Under the pieces are notes generated by a model that ran no database searches, had not been told where the DNA came from, and saw only the letters and a list, made by a program, of their open reading frames with translations. Position numbers and translations under genes: made by a program. Below, one piece after another: positions 15,217-24,575 of a DNA stretch of 64,000 nt. The DNA lies in NCBI GenBank assembly GCA_017428055.1, contig JAFRRN010000014.1:1-64000 (forward strand), written 5' to 3'. The DNA is from Prevotella sp. GTDB taxonomy: Bacteria; Bacteroidota; Bacteroidia; Bacteroidales; Bacteroidaceae. Within the stretch, counting starts at the first letter, position 1. Each line of letters begins with the position of its first letter.

Positions 15217-16493
15217 CATGAATTCTTAAACCTATCTCCCCAACATTGCAACATCCATTGGTACAGACGTTCCTCGGATGGGCTATGTTGGGGTTGCCAT
15301 ATACGGGTGTTTTGCAAGGCATCGGGCAGGAACTGTTGTTCGACAAAATGCCCTGGATAGTCGTGGCTGTACTTATAGCCATCGCTATACCCTAACTCCT
15401 TCATCAACGAAGTAGGCGCATTGCGCAAATGAAGGGGAACGGGAAGGTTGCCCGTCTCCTTGACAACGCCTATCGCCGTATCAATCCCCAAGTAAGCGGA
15501 ATTGCTCTTAGGGCAGGAGGCGAGGTAGACAGTGGCCTCCGCTAATGGAATCCGCCCCTCTGGCCATCCCAACTTCATGACGGCATCAAAGGCGGCATTT
15601 GCCAACAAGAGCGCATTGGGATTGGCAAGGCCAATATCCTCGGCGGCACTAATAACCAAGCGGCGGGCAATGAATTGTGGGTCTTCCCCACCCTCTATCA
15701 TCCGCGCCATCCAATAAAGTGCCGCATCAGGGTCGCTGCCACGGATGCTCTTGATGAAGGCAGATATGATGTCGTAGTGCATCTCGCCATCCTTATCATA
15801 CGCCAAGGGATTTTGCTGGAGGCGATTGACCACCTTCTCGTCTGTTATCTCTACCTCATCCGTACCATCCGCTTCAATGACTAACTCAAGGATATTGAGC
15901 AACTTGCGGGCATCGCCGCCACTATAACGGAGCATGGCGTTGGTTTCTGTCAAGATAATCTTTTTCTTCTTCAACTCAACATCCTCTTGGATGGCACGAT
16001 GAAGGAGACTCAACAAATCATCTTTCTCAAGCGGTTTCAATACATAGAGTTGGCAACGCGACAACAAAGGGCGGATAACCTCAAACGAAGGATTCTCTGT
16101 CGTGGCACCTATGAGCGTAACAACGCCCCGCTCTACGGCACCAAGGAGCGAGTCTTGCTGCGACTTGCTGAACCGATGGATTTCATCAATGAAGAGGATG
16201 GGCGAATGGGCATTGAAGAAACGATTGTTCTTGGCACGGTCGATGACATCGCGCACATCCTTCACGCCGCTCGTCACGGCACTCAACGTATAGAATGGCG
16301 TTTCCAACTTGTTGGCGATAATTTGCGCCAAAGTGGTCTTCCCCACCCCCGGCGGTCCCCAGAGGATGAAAGACGAAATCCTGCCCGCGTCAATCATCTT
16401 CCGCAAGACAGCCCCCTCGCCCACAAGATGTCGTTGTCCGACATACTCGTCAAGCGTATTGGGTCGCATTCTTTCCGCTAATGGTTTGCTCAT
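15216..16493 (-). CDS. rarA: Replication-associated recombination AAA ATPase RarA
   Basis: A 425-residue AAA+ ATPase of the RarA/MgsA/WRNIP1 family, which acts on stalled replication forks and gapped DNA. The N-terminus LAERMRPNTLDEYVGQRHLV is the family hallmark. Walker A is GPPGVGKTT, Walker B is LFIDEIHRF, and sensor 1 is GATTENPSFEV. The C-terminal tetramerisation part contains LGWPEGRIPLAEATVYLASC and YSHDYPGHFVEQQFLPD. Length is typical. It begins 19 nt after the GH2 gene on the same strand, so it may be transcribed from lacI-GH2, although it has no functional link to sugar use. Confidence 0.95.
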   Translation of the reverse strand: MSKPLAERMRPNTLDEYVGQRHLVGEGAVLRKMIDAGRISSFILWGPPGVGKTTLAQIIANKLETPFYTLSAVTSGVKDVRDVIDRAKNNRFFNAHSPILFIDEIHRFSKSQQDSLLGAVERGVVTLIGATTENPSFEVIRPLLSRCQLYVLKPLEKDDLLSLLHRAIQEDVELKKKKIILTETNAMLRYSGGDARKLLNILELVIEADGTDEVEITDEKVVNRLQQNPLAYDKDGEMHYDIISAFIKSIRGSDPDAALYWMARMIEGGEDPQFIARRLVISAAEDIGLANPNALLLANAAFDAVMKLGWPEGRIPLAEATVYLASCPKSNSAYLGIDTAIGVVKETGNLPVPLHLRNAPTSLMKELGYSDGYKYSHDYPGHFVEQQFLPDALQNTRIWQPQHSPSEERLYQWMLQCWGDRFKNS

Positions 16494-16512
16494 AGCCTAT
16501 TTCGTGTTACAA

Positions 16513-18963
16513 TTATCGACAAGAAATATTGAGAATGGCATCCTTCAAGTCTATGCCTTTGGCAGTCAACACCATTTCCCCTGCTTGCTTCGTAGACTGC
16601 AACACAATCAGGCATTTGCCAAAGAATGCCTTTCGCTTGTTGTCCTTGAATCGTTCCATTGATGTTTGGCAACCATTATCCACACCAGCAATCGTGGCAT
16701 TGCCCTTGACATCGAAGAATATCTGGTTTTCAGCATGGGGGCAGAGGTTGCCGTCTTTGTCTACCACCTCCACGGTGACAAATGCCAAACTCTTCCCATC
16801 GGCAGTCAATGTTTGGCGGTCGGCAGTCAGTTTGATATGGTCAGGACTACCAGCCGTCTTGATAACCTGTTCACGTACAGGCTTTCCATCTTTACGTGCC
16901 ACGACCTTCACCTCGCCTGGCTCGTATATCACTCGCCAAGCAACATGATACTGGTGGTCGTTTTCCTTTTTCCTTATTCCTTGTGATTGTCCATTGATAA
17001 ACAACTCCACTTCGTCGGCATGGTTGTAATAACACCACATATCGATGGTTTGATTAGGAATCCAATTCCAATGGGGGAAAAGATGAAGTACATCCTTATC
17101 CGTCCATTCGCTCTGATACAGATAATAGGCATCCTTGGGGAATCCCGCCAAGTCGATGATTCCGAAATACGAACTTCGGGCAGGGAACCCGTATGGAGTT
17201 GGCTCGCCAATATAATCCCAACCCGTCCAAATGAATTGCCCACCACAATAGGGCGTATGCTTCACCACATCCCATGTCTCCTCATGGGTGGAACTCCATG
17301 GCGCATGGGAATTGTCGTAGGCACTACACATCATGGAAGGGTCGGTATAAGGTTTGTCCCAACGGTCAGGAGCGACATAAATGGAGTCGCTGGGCATCCG
17401 ATAATAGCCACGTGTTTGTAAGGCTGAAACACTCTCAGACATGATGAAAGGCTTGTTGGGGAAATTCTTGGGAACGTCCTTGACCCATTGGTGATGGTAG
17501 TTAAAACCTATGATGTCAAGTGCATTGCTCTTAAAAAGGTGGTTGTTGGGATTCGGCTCATTGCAACCAGCGGTGATAGGGCGGGTGGTATCATAACGCC
17601 TGACCATCTCTGCCAAATGTTTGGTCAACAAGGAATTGACACTCATCTCACCCTCCTTGGCAAGCGTGGAGGCATCATGCCCGGCGTTAAGAATGAGATT
17701 GGCTTGTTCCAAAGTCAACGTGTCTGCCTCAGCCGATGACCATTGCTCCAACACCTCATTGCCAATGCTCCACATCAGGATGCTTGGATGGTTGCGGTCG
17801 CGTAGGAGCATGTCTGCCAAGTCGCGCTCGTGCCACTCGTCGAAGAACCTCGCATAGTCGTTTTGGGTCTTCTTACGCCGCCACATGTCAAAACTCTCAT
17901 CCATCACGATGAATCCCATCGTGTCACACATGTTGAGCAACTCTGGCGCAGGAGGATTGTGGGAGCAGCGAATGGCATTGCACCCCATCTCCTTCAACAT
18001 CACCAACTGGCGATGGAGGGCATCTTCATTGAGAGCAGCCCCAAGGCAACCAAGGTCATGATGATTGCACACACCATTGATTTTCATGGCTTTGCCATTC
18101 AATGAAAAACCATTCAGAGCATCGAAAGTGTACGTGCGAAATCCCGTTGTCGTGAAATATTCATCCACGGTATGTTTGTTGACAATCACCTCTGTTTTCA
18201 CAAGATAGACGTATGGATTATCCGTTGACCATCTGATGGGATTCTTTACTTTCAACACTTGTGTTTGTTGGCCACTTGACTTTGTGGCAACAACCTTGTT
18301 TTGGGCATCATAAATGGTATTGCGGATGATGGGCTTGTTGTCTGGATGGCTACCTTCCGATACATCAACAGTGATGGTGACTTTTCCCTTGGCATCGGCA
18401 ACCACATGTGTTCCCCAATGTTTGACATGGAGATTGTTGGTTTTCGTCAACCAAACATGGCGATAAATGCCACAGCCACTATACCATCGGGAATTGGGTT
18501 GGTCGCTATTGTCTACCTTGACCGCTAACACATTGTCGCCCTCCATATTTATATATGGTGTCATGTCATATTCAAAAGAAGAGTAACCATACGGACGGAA
18601 GCCCAACTCATGGCCATTTAAGTAAACTGTGGAGTTCATATACACACCATCGAACTCGACAAAAACCCTACCAGATGATTCATTGGCATCAAGCGTGAAA
18701 TGCTTGCGATACCAGCCTATGCCACCAGGCAATGCTCCCCCACCTGCCCCAGAAGGATTTGAAGCGGAGAAGTCACCCTCTATTGCCCAGTCATGTGGCA
18801 GATTGAGTCTTCTCCATTGGGAATCATCATAATCGGCTTGCGACATCTTACTGTCATTGGAAAGCGTGAACAACCATCCCTCATCAAAACACAAACGCTC
18901 GCGAGCGTGAAGAGATATGGTTGTTATGGCTGATAAGAAGATGATAAGAATTGCTTTTTTCAT
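16513..18963 (-). CDS. Secreted GH2 beta-galactosidase-type enzyme
   Basis: An 816-residue GH2 enzyme with a signal peptide at about 1-19. Order of domains: sugar-binding jelly roll (RRLNLPHDWAIEGDF onward), Ig-like domain, TIM barrel with GVCNHHDLGCLGAA and IRCSHNPPAPELL, then two C-terminal beta-sandwiches (DUF4982-like region WTDKDVLHLFPHWNW, and a final Ig-like domain with LTADGKSLAFVTVEVVDKDG). Acid/base is E403 in SIGNEVLEQW and the nucleophile is E510 in MSESVSA. The histidine-rich, RCSHNPP and DUF4982 features fit bacterial beta-galactosidases from glycan-use loci. It starts 2 nt after the LacI regulator stop codon, so the pair is translationally linked. Confidence 0.92.
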   Translation of the reverse strand: MKKAILIIFLSAITTISLHARERLCFDEGWLFTLSNDSKMSQADYDDSQWRRLNLPHDWAIEGDFSASNPSGAGGGALPGGIGWYRKHFTLDANESSGRVFVEFDGVYMNSTVYLNGHELGFRPYGYSSFEYDMTPYINMEGDNVLAVKVDNSDQPNSRWYSGCGIYRHVWLTKTNNLHVKHWGTHVVADAKGKVTITVDVSEGSHPDNKPIIRNTIYDAQNKVVATKSSGQQTQVLKVKNPIRWSTDNPYVYLVKTEVIVNKHTVDEYFTTTGFRTYTFDALNGFSLNGKAMKINGVCNHHDLGCLGAALNEDALHRQLVMLKEMGCNAIRCSHNPPAPELLNMCDTMGFIVMDESFDMWRRKKTQNDYARFFDEWHERDLADMLLRDRNHPSILMWSIGNEVLEQWSSAEADTLTLEQANLILNAGHDASTLAKEGEMSVNSLLTKHLAEMVRRYDTTRPITAGCNEPNPNNHLFKSNALDIIGFNYHHQWVKDVPKNFPNKPFIMSESVSALQTRGYYRMPSDSIYVAPDRWDKPYTDPSMMCSAYDNSHAPWSSTHEETWDVVKHTPYCGGQFIWTGWDYIGEPTPYGFPARSSYFGIIDLAGFPKDAYYLYQSEWTDKDVLHLFPHWNWIPNQTIDMWCYYNHADEVELFINGQSQGIRKKENDHQYHVAWRVIYEPGEVKVVARKDGKPVREQVIKTAGSPDHIKLTADRQTLTADGKSLAFVTVEVVDKDGNLCPHAENQIFFDVKGNATIAGVDNGCQTSMERFKDNKRKAFFGKCLIVLQSTKQAGEMVLTAKGIDLKDAILNISCR

Positions 18964-18965
18964 AT

Positions 18966-19994
18966 TTATTTTTTGATATTCTTCTCACTACTCTCACGAA
19001 CTTTCAAGATCATGGGCACAATTTCCTTATAAATCTTAGAGTCTCCATTGATATTGCGGAACAACAACTCACACGCCTTCACACCTTGAAGATGCGCCTG
19101 ATCCATGATGGCGGAAAGGGGAGGTGTGACAAATGCGGCATTGTCTCCATCGGTGAAACCTATAATAGCAACATCATTGGGGATGTGAAGTTCCATGGAC
19201 TTAATGGCATCAAAAGCCGCGTAGGTGATGATGTCATTGAAAGCAAGGATGGCATCAGGGGGATTCTCTGATTTCAACATATTCAAAGTAGCAATACGTG
19301 CAATGTTGAAATCAATCTTCCCACAAGCCACCAATGAGCGGTCAATGGGGATGCGATGCTCACGTAACGCCTCTAAATAGCCGTGCTTACGGCGGCGAAC
19401 CATGTCAAGATGGTTTGGTCCCCCTATAAAGGCTATCCGCTTGCTGCCAGAATCAATGAGATGACAGGTTGCTTCATAAGCGGCTTCATCACCATTGGCA
19501 ACAACATGAGAAAATTTTTCGGGTAGACAGGTACGAGCAAAGAACACAAGAGGGAGTCCCATGTCATAGATTTCCTCAAAATGATGGTAGTCGATAGTAT
19601 CTTGTGCCAAACAGGCAATAATGCCTTCCACATGGAGAGAAATAAAAGTATCAATAGCCTTCTCTTCCAATTCATGGTTCTCATGGCTATTGGCACTGAT
19701 GACAGAGTAGCCATTGCGGGTGGCATAGTCTTCAATACCATCCAAGACAGACGCATAATAATGGGTCACCAGATTGGGAACTATCACCCCAATCAAGTGG
19801 GGAGCCTCCTTCCTCAAACTCTGTGCGAATGGGTTGGGACGATAATTCAACTTTTTGGCAAGGTCTTTCACCTTACGTGTCATCTCCTCCCCTACCTCAT
19901 GACTCCCTCGCAAAGCGCGTGACACGGTGGCAATGCTGACCCCAAGTTGCTCGGCAAGATCTTTGAGCGACGTTCTGCGTTTCTTCATCTCCAT
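18966..19994 (-). CDS. LacI-family transcriptional regulator
   Basis: A 342-residue LacI/GalR regulator. The N-terminal HTH is SLKDLAEQLGVSIATVSRAL with hinge helix NYRPNPFAQSLR (residues about 7-62). The periplasmic-binding-protein-like effector domain follows, with LIGVIVPNLVTHYYASVLDG and DAILAFNDIITYAAFDAI. It is unusual in position: it is the upstream gene of the GH2 operon rather than divergent, so it would regulate itself. A perfect LacI-type palindrome, CGTAAACGTTTACG, lies at 20091-20104, 97 nt upstream of the start. The effector is probably a sugar released by the GH2 enzyme. Confidence 0.95.
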   Translation of the reverse strand: MEMKKRRTSLKDLAEQLGVSIATVSRALRGSHEVGEEMTRKVKDLAKKLNYRPNPFAQSLRKEAPHLIGVIVPNLVTHYYASVLDGIEDYATRNGYSVISANSHENHELEEKAIDTFISLHVEGIIACLAQDTIDYHHFEEIYDMGLPLVFFARTCLPEKFSHVVANGDEAAYEATCHLIDSGSKRIAFIGGPNHLDMVRRRKHGYLEALREHRIPIDRSLVACGKIDFNIARIATLNMLKSENPPDAILAFNDIITYAAFDAIKSMELHIPNDVAIIGFTDGDNAAFVTPPLSAIMDQAHLQGVKACELLFRNINGDSKIYKEIVPMILKVRESSEKNIKK

Positions 19995-20010
19995 ATATTT
20001 GTTATTGATG

Positions 20011-20018
20011 CAAATATA
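20011..20018 (-). promoter_or_regulatory. -7 box of the lacI-GH2 operon
   Basis: The minus-strand reading is TATATTTG, matching TAnnTTTG, 17 nt upstream of the regulator's start codon. No good -33 box is visible. The leader would be only about 10 nt, so translation may be nearly leaderless or start at the second Met (19988), which has GGAG only inside the coding sequence. Confidence 0.45.
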
Positions 20019-20090
20019 CGCTATTTATTCCAATTATTGACACAATACGACCAAAATATATTTTCTCTTAGGGAAAAAATGTAACCCACT

Positions 20091-20104
20091 CGTAAACGTT
20101 TACG
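20091..20104. promoter_or_regulatory. LacI-type operator palindrome
   Basis: CGTAAACGTTTACG is a perfect 14-nt palindrome with the central CG and flanks expected of LacI/GalR-family operators. It lies between the minus-strand lacI promoter (about 75 nt away) and the plus-strand -7 box (45 nt away), so one site could influence both transcripts. Confidence 0.7.
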
Positions 20105-20148
20105 TTATTTTTACACGCTATTTTCATTATTTTATTGCAAACAATAGT

Positions 20149-20156
20149 TACCTTTG
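20149..20156 (+). promoter_or_regulatory. -7 box of a putative short plus-strand RNA
   Basis: TACCTTTG matches the -7 consensus; the -33 region is weak. The predicted transcript would start near 20162 and run to the terminator at 20212-20245. No ORF of meaningful length is present in between. Confidence 0.45.
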
Positions 20157-20211
20157 CACTCAGAAAGTAATGAGTAATGAATAGTTGATAATAAGTTAGT
20201 TAAAATCTTGT

Positions 20212-20245
20212 ATCAAGAGCGTTGTGAAACGCTCTTGATTTTTTG
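20212..20245 (+). terminator. Strong intrinsic terminator (plus strand)
   Basis: ATCAAGAGCGTT (20212-20223) and AACGCTCTTGAT (20228-20239) pair over 12 bp with a GTGA (GNRA) loop, followed by TTTTTG. Its only visible upstream transcript is the short putative RNA beginning near 20162. Confidence 0.85.
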
Positions 20246-20263
20246 TGTATGCACATATCAAAT

Positions 20264-20305
20264 AACAAAGGGGGAATCTTCTTGTTGAGATTCCCCCTCT
20301 TTGTT
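20264..20305. terminator. Hairpin downstream of the C10 protease gene
   Basis: AACAAAG plus GGGGAATCT on the left pair with AGATTCCCC plus CTTTGTT on the right, with a 2-nt bulge and an 8-nt loop. Lying 15 nt past the stop of the minus-strand protease gene, it is the likely terminator for that gene; the tail on the minus strand (TTATTTG) is only moderately U-rich. Confidence 0.65.
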
Positions 20306-20319
20306 GATTAATAATCTAT

Positions 20320-23300
20320 TTAATAGCGAATGTACTTCTGTCCTTTAATGACATATACTCCCTTCGGTAATTCGTCTAAATTGACACTTCCACCATTGAC
20401 GGTTGTCGTGGCAACCTTGACACCATTGAGGTTATAAACATCTAACATTTCATTCTCAGAGGCGAATGGTATCATGACTCCATCAGTTGTATTATCCTCA
20501 TCACCAACGAATTTAATAGACAACTTGGCCTTTGTTGTTGATGTATTAAGATAACCTTTATCTTTGAAATGGAAATATCCATGGAATGCTTGAACTGTTT
20601 GTTCTCCTTCCTTATAGAGGAAATAATTACCTTCATCATTAAGGACATAAGAGTCTGTTACCTTTTTCACTGTAGGCGTTCCTAAGAAATTACAAACGCT
20701 TGAACTGACACCTTGATTGACACCTTCATGCAAATCAGCATTTTCACCATAGAATGTAATTTCTTTACCTATCAAATTCCATTTATTACCATAATACTCA
20801 CCTGGGACATTTATGATATATGGTTCATAAGCAAGCATCTCTGCGGAGTTGTTGAAGAACACATTATCTCCTTCGGTATCTAAATATTCAAATCCACGAA
20901 TCCAGAAATTCTTTCCCGCATCTTCATCAGAATGGAACCAATCTATCTCTACATTATCTGTGGTGTTCATGACTTTAGTCACATCAAACGGCAGTGATAT
21001 AGTATTCCATCCCACATTTGAACCTTTTTTAGCACCCTTTGTAGGAGTAGTAGAGAATTGAATGGTTTTAGCCGTGAAGGACTTGGGAATAACAAAGTTG
21101 TAGTTGTCTTTCAATGTTATTTTATCTGCTGTGGTGCCTTTCACAACATTCTTACCCGTCAACCCACTTGGAGTCGTCTGGGATGCAGCCATGTAGTAAA
21201 GGACATTGGGGTTGCTGTTAGGGGTAATAGTCGTAACAGCGGTTGCACTCGTAATATCAACTGCGACAACATTTGTTCCAACTTTAACAGTGGAAGTAGG
21301 TGCAACCGATACACTTGTTCCATCTGCTTGATATGTCGTTACGGCAGGGAGGAAAACAAATGGTTGGATTATTTTTATCATAGTTCCATCTGAAGCATAT
21401 TCAAGACGAATATCATACCTTGTGTTTAGTTTGACATTCTCAAAGACAACAGGGACAGTAATCGTGGATTTAGCGGGAACAACCACTTCAATAGGCTGGA
21501 ATTGTGCGTTATCTTTATAATTCGTATAACGAGTACTATTCCAACTTGTTGAAGATACGCTGTCATATTCACGTAACCATGCATTAAACTTTGTAACAAT
21601 TGGGTATGAACTATTATTCTTAATCCCTGTGAAATTTATTGCAAATGTTGTACCCCATATAGATTTCTTGTCATTGACGGTACCAGCATAGTTTTTGGCT
21701 ACAGAATAACCTATTCCCGATATATCTAAAGCAGATGCAGTGGCACTCTTGATTGTCAACTTCGTTGTACCCTTATTAATCACACTCGATCCTGTAGAAT
21801 TTGAGGCAAGCCAAATATTGTATGTACCAGCAGCAGAAGGCGTGAATGGGATACTAACAACAACACTATCATTAACACCTAACGAATATGCTCTATTCCC
21901 TAACGATGAACCCTTGGTTGTTGTTGTACTTGCAAAAAGGTAAACTGTGCCAATATAACTATATTGTTTACTATTATTCTTTATAGTCGCATTAATAACT
22001 TGCTCACTTCCTTTCAATCCATTACCAACAAACTCAACATTTGATATCTCAAGATTACTCAAGTTTGAATAAAGAGAGGCAGAAACTCCTGACGAACTAT
22101 AGCTTGCTACTACATGGTTACCTATATCATGTTGGCATTTTTTCCATTCTGTTTCATTACTCAATTTGTAAATAGGAACTATCTTATATTGACCTACACT
22201 CAAATTATTGTTGGCAAAATCTGAAGCTGTCAAATTGAATGTCCTCGTGGCACTAGCCTGATTTGATAAAGATGTAGCTGTTGTAGAATACTGTTTCAAG
22301 AAATGAACATTATCATTATCATCTAAAAATCCAATTCCCAAATAATACGAGGCACTTAACCCTGATTGATTATAATATGCACACGTTATATTAGTTCCTG
22401 ATGATCCTGTAAACAACGCAGAAAGAACTTTAGTTTGAGGATTCAATGAAACTGATTTTTGAGGACTTAAATACATATAGGCTAAATGACTACTACTATA
22501 TGCACCACTAATAATCGTATACGGATTATATCTATTCAAAACAGAAAGTCTGAAAAAACCATTATTTGATCCTGCCCATCCCCAATTAATATGAAATAAA
22601 CCATTTGGATCATAGCCATCCAAAATCAACGCGTGTCCAACATTAGAACTATTAGTACCGCAATATATCACGATTCTTCCATTTTCCAATTCATTATACA
22701 TGATGGACTCCCATTCTTCACAAGAATAAAAGTTCTTAAATACCATAGCACATTCACTATTGTACCCAAAACTATTTATTAGAGCAGGTATTACTGAATT
22801 AAAAGTAACACTTGTAGCTGATTTTCCATATGTAGCGCCCAATGCTCTTCCGCAATAAAGCATAAGGTTTGCAACCGCATTCGATTGAGTGGTAGTATAT
22901 CCTTTATACGAATAGTCGTCTAACATATTATTCCAATCAATTTTTGTTCCAGCGGAAATCGTTGAACTGCCATTAGCAATAGCTCCTGTTGTTGCCGATA
23001 CGCCCTTATCTCTATTAAAATATAAAAACTGGGCTACAGTACAAGGTACACAACCTACAGTACAATGCACTTCATCAATAGTCGGTGTCTTAGATTTAAA
23101 TGGCCAACCATGCCCCCATTTCGATGTGGTCATCGGCGGAATAGCCTTCTTGGTCTTTTCCATGACTTTCTTGGGAGAAGCAGCAAAGACCTCAACATCC
23201 CCTAAGGCCTCTATTTCCCTTTCATATCCCTTCAACCATTCCTGCAAAGGCTCTGGCACATTGTCTTCATCGAAGCTGCCCGTGTCTGAATAGCCGAGTA

Positions 23301-23568
23301 TTTGTTCAGTCCTGTCATCACCGGAAACGATGACAAAACCTTGGTCGTTTCCTGCATTAAACACATAATAGTAGGCAGAGTTTTCGTCACTTTGGGCATT
23401 TGCCTTACGTGGTGCGCGGTAGGCAGCATCATCGGTTTTCATACCGATTCCCTTGGATGATAGGAATTCTTTTGCTTGGCTTAATGCCTGTGAACGACTA
23501 ATAGGATTTGCCTTGCTTACGAGAAGGCACAAGAACAAAAAACAAGAAAATAGAGCAAATCTTTTCAT
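20320..23568 (-). CDS. Secreted C10 (streptopain-type) cysteine protease
   Basis: A 1082-residue secreted protease precursor. Signal peptide about 1-20; inhibitory prodomain of the Spi type about 21-145 (YYYVFNAGNDQGFVIVSGDD, ILGYSDTGSFD). The peptidase C10 domain follows with nucleophile C173 in VGCVPCTVAQ and base H312 in NVGHALILDGYD, plus FHINWGWAGSNNGFF. C-terminal to it are Ig-like domains, a WNTISLPFD module shared with other secreted proteins here, and a terminal sorting tag (MLDVYNLNGVK, PKGVYVIKGQKYIRY). The usual ATA after the nucleophile is PCT here. The tag suggests export by the type IX system to the surface or medium. Confidence 0.9.
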   Translation of the reverse strand: MKRFALFSCFLFLCLLVSKANPISRSQALSQAKEFLSSKGIGMKTDDAAYRAPRKANAQSDENSAYYYVFNAGNDQGFVIVSGDDRTEQILGYSDTGSFDEDNVPEPLQEWLKGYEREIEALGDVEVFAASPKKVMEKTKKAIPPMTTSKWGHGWPFKSKTPTIDEVHCTVGCVPCTVAQFLYFNRDKGVSATTGAIANGSSTISAGTKIDWNNMLDDYSYKGYTTTQSNAVANLMLYCGRALGATYGKSATSVTFNSVIPALINSFGYNSECAMVFKNFYSCEEWESIMYNELENGRIVIYCGTNSSNVGHALILDGYDPNGLFHINWGWAGSNNGFFRLSVLNRYNPYTIISGAYSSSHLAYMYLSPQKSVSLNPQTKVLSALFTGSSGTNITCAYYNQSGLSASYYLGIGFLDDNDNVHFLKQYSTTATSLSNQASATRTFNLTASDFANNNLSVGQYKIVPIYKLSNETEWKKCQHDIGNHVVASYSSSGVSASLYSNLSNLEISNVEFVGNGLKGSEQVINATIKNNSKQYSYIGTVYLFASTTTTKGSSLGNRAYSLGVNDSVVVSIPFTPSAAGTYNIWLASNSTGSSVINKGTTKLTIKSATASALDISGIGYSVAKNYAGTVNDKKSIWGTTFAINFTGIKNNSSYPIVTKFNAWLREYDSVSSTSWNSTRYTNYKDNAQFQPIEVVVPAKSTITVPVVFENVKLNTRYDIRLEYASDGTMIKIIQPFVFLPAVTTYQADGTSVSVAPTSTVKVGTNVVAVDITSATAVTTITPNSNPNVLYYMAASQTTPSGLTGKNVVKGTTADKITLKDNYNFVIPKSFTAKTIQFSTTPTKGAKKGSNVGWNTISLPFDVTKVMNTTDNVEIDWFHSDEDAGKNFWIRGFEYLDTEGDNVFFNNSAEMLAYEPYIINVPGEYYGNKWNLIGKEITFYGENADLHEGVNQGVSSSVCNFLGTPTVKKVTDSYVLNDEGNYFLYKEGEQTVQAFHGYFHFKDKGYLNTSTTKAKLSIKFVGDEDNTTDGVMIPFASENEMLDVYNLNGVKVATTTVNGGSVNLDELPKGVYVIKGQKYIRY

Positions 23569-23596
23569 TGAAATATAAAAATAAAAATTTTACGCG

Positions 23597-23604
23597 CAAA
23601 ATTA
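23597..23604 (-). promoter_or_regulatory. -7 box of the C10 protease gene
   Basis: Minus-strand TAATTTTG, a match to TAnnTTTG, 28 nt upstream of the start codon. A TTTG-like -33 element is displaced (ATTG at 23628-23631), so it is not a perfect consensus. Confidence 0.5.
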
Positions 23605-23690
23605 CTAAATAATGATTGTATTTGTTACAATATCATTTACAAATTAACATTATTTAGCGCAATCACAAGACAATATGATAAAAAAGACTA

Positions 23691-24575
23691 TTATAAAACA
23701 TGGCTTAATATATAATCCCTGCACTCCTCCATCAGCCATTTAGGCGTGCTTGTCGCTCCACAGATACCGACAGTTTTCATCCCCCTAACCCATTCCATAT
23801 TTATTTCGTGGGCACTCTCAATTTGGAAGCTGTTAGGGTTCACACTTCTGCATTCATTATAAAGTACTTTTCCATTTGAGCTCTTCCGCCCACTAACGAA
23901 AAGGACAAGGTCATGTTTGGAGGCAAAGTTGGCTATATTGGGCATTCTATTGGCCACTTGGCGACAAATAGTATCAAAGCTATTAAAAGTAGCTTGCTTG
24001 GAGATATGATTCTGGATATACTCTATGATCTCATGAAACTCATCCAAATTCTTCGTCGTCTGTGAATACAGGTAAATATCCTTTTCGAAATCAAGATTTT
24101 TCACGTCATCAATACCCTCCACGACAATGGCTCGTCCTTGTGTCTGTCCCACCAATCCCAAGACTTCAGCGTGTCCATTCTTGCCGAATATAACAATCTG
24201 TGCCTTTGGATTATTGTCACATTGTTTCTTGATACGTCGTTGTAATTGCAAGACCACGGGACATGTCGCATCAATAATCTCTATGCGATTCCGTCTTGCC
24301 AATTCATACGTTTCGGGAGGTTCTCCATGCGCTCTCAATAAGACCTTCACGTCGTGGAGTTTAGACAATTCATCATGGTTGATGGTTTGGAGTCCCTGTC
24401 CATGAAGGCGTTCCACTTCCATCCCATTATGCACAATATCTCCCAAGCAATACAAAGTATGTGAATCATCTTCACACCTAACAGAATGAGCCAATTCCTC
24501 TTCTGCCTTCTTGATAGCAGTTGTCACTCCAAAACAGAATCCACTCTCGTTGTCTATTTCTACCTGTATATTCAT
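23691..24575 (-). CDS. ispH: 4-hydroxy-3-methylbut-2-enyl diphosphate reductase
   Basis: A 294-residue IspH (LytB), the last step of the MEP pathway: reductive formation of IPP and DMAPP from HMBPP by a 4Fe-4S enzyme. The three cluster cysteines are in SGFCFGV, IDATCPVV and DTICRQVA; active-site residues appear in VHNGMEVERL, RAHGEPPE, GKNGHAEV, SQTTKN and SGRKSSNG. Length is normal. The start ATG overlaps the stop of the DUF1573 gene by 4 nt (ATGA), indicating translational coupling with a secreted-protein operon, an unusual context for a housekeeping isoprenoid gene. Confidence 0.96.
   Translation of the reverse strand: MNIQVEIDNESGFCFGVTTAIKKAEEELAHSVRCEDDSHTLYCLGDIVHNGMEVERLHGQGLQTINHDELSKLHDVKVLLRAHGEPPETYELARRNRIEIIDATCPVVLQLQRRIKKQCDNNPKAQIVIFGKNGHAEVLGLVGQTQGRAIVVEGIDDVKNLDFEKDIYLYSQTTKNLDEFHEIIEYIQNHISKQATFNSFDTICRQVANRMPNIANFASKHDLVLFVSGRKSSNGKVLYNECRSVNPNSFQIESAHEINMEWVRGMKTVGICGATSTPKWLMEECRDYILSHVL

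Larger units (their letters stand above)
19995..20319. other. Regulatory region between lacI and the C10 protease gene
   Basis: A 325-nt gene-free stretch with a minus-strand -7 box for lacI, a LacI-type operator palindrome, a plus-strand -7 box, and two hairpins. It may encode a short plus-strand RNA of about 85 nt between the plus-strand promoter and the first hairpin. Confidence 0.6.
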
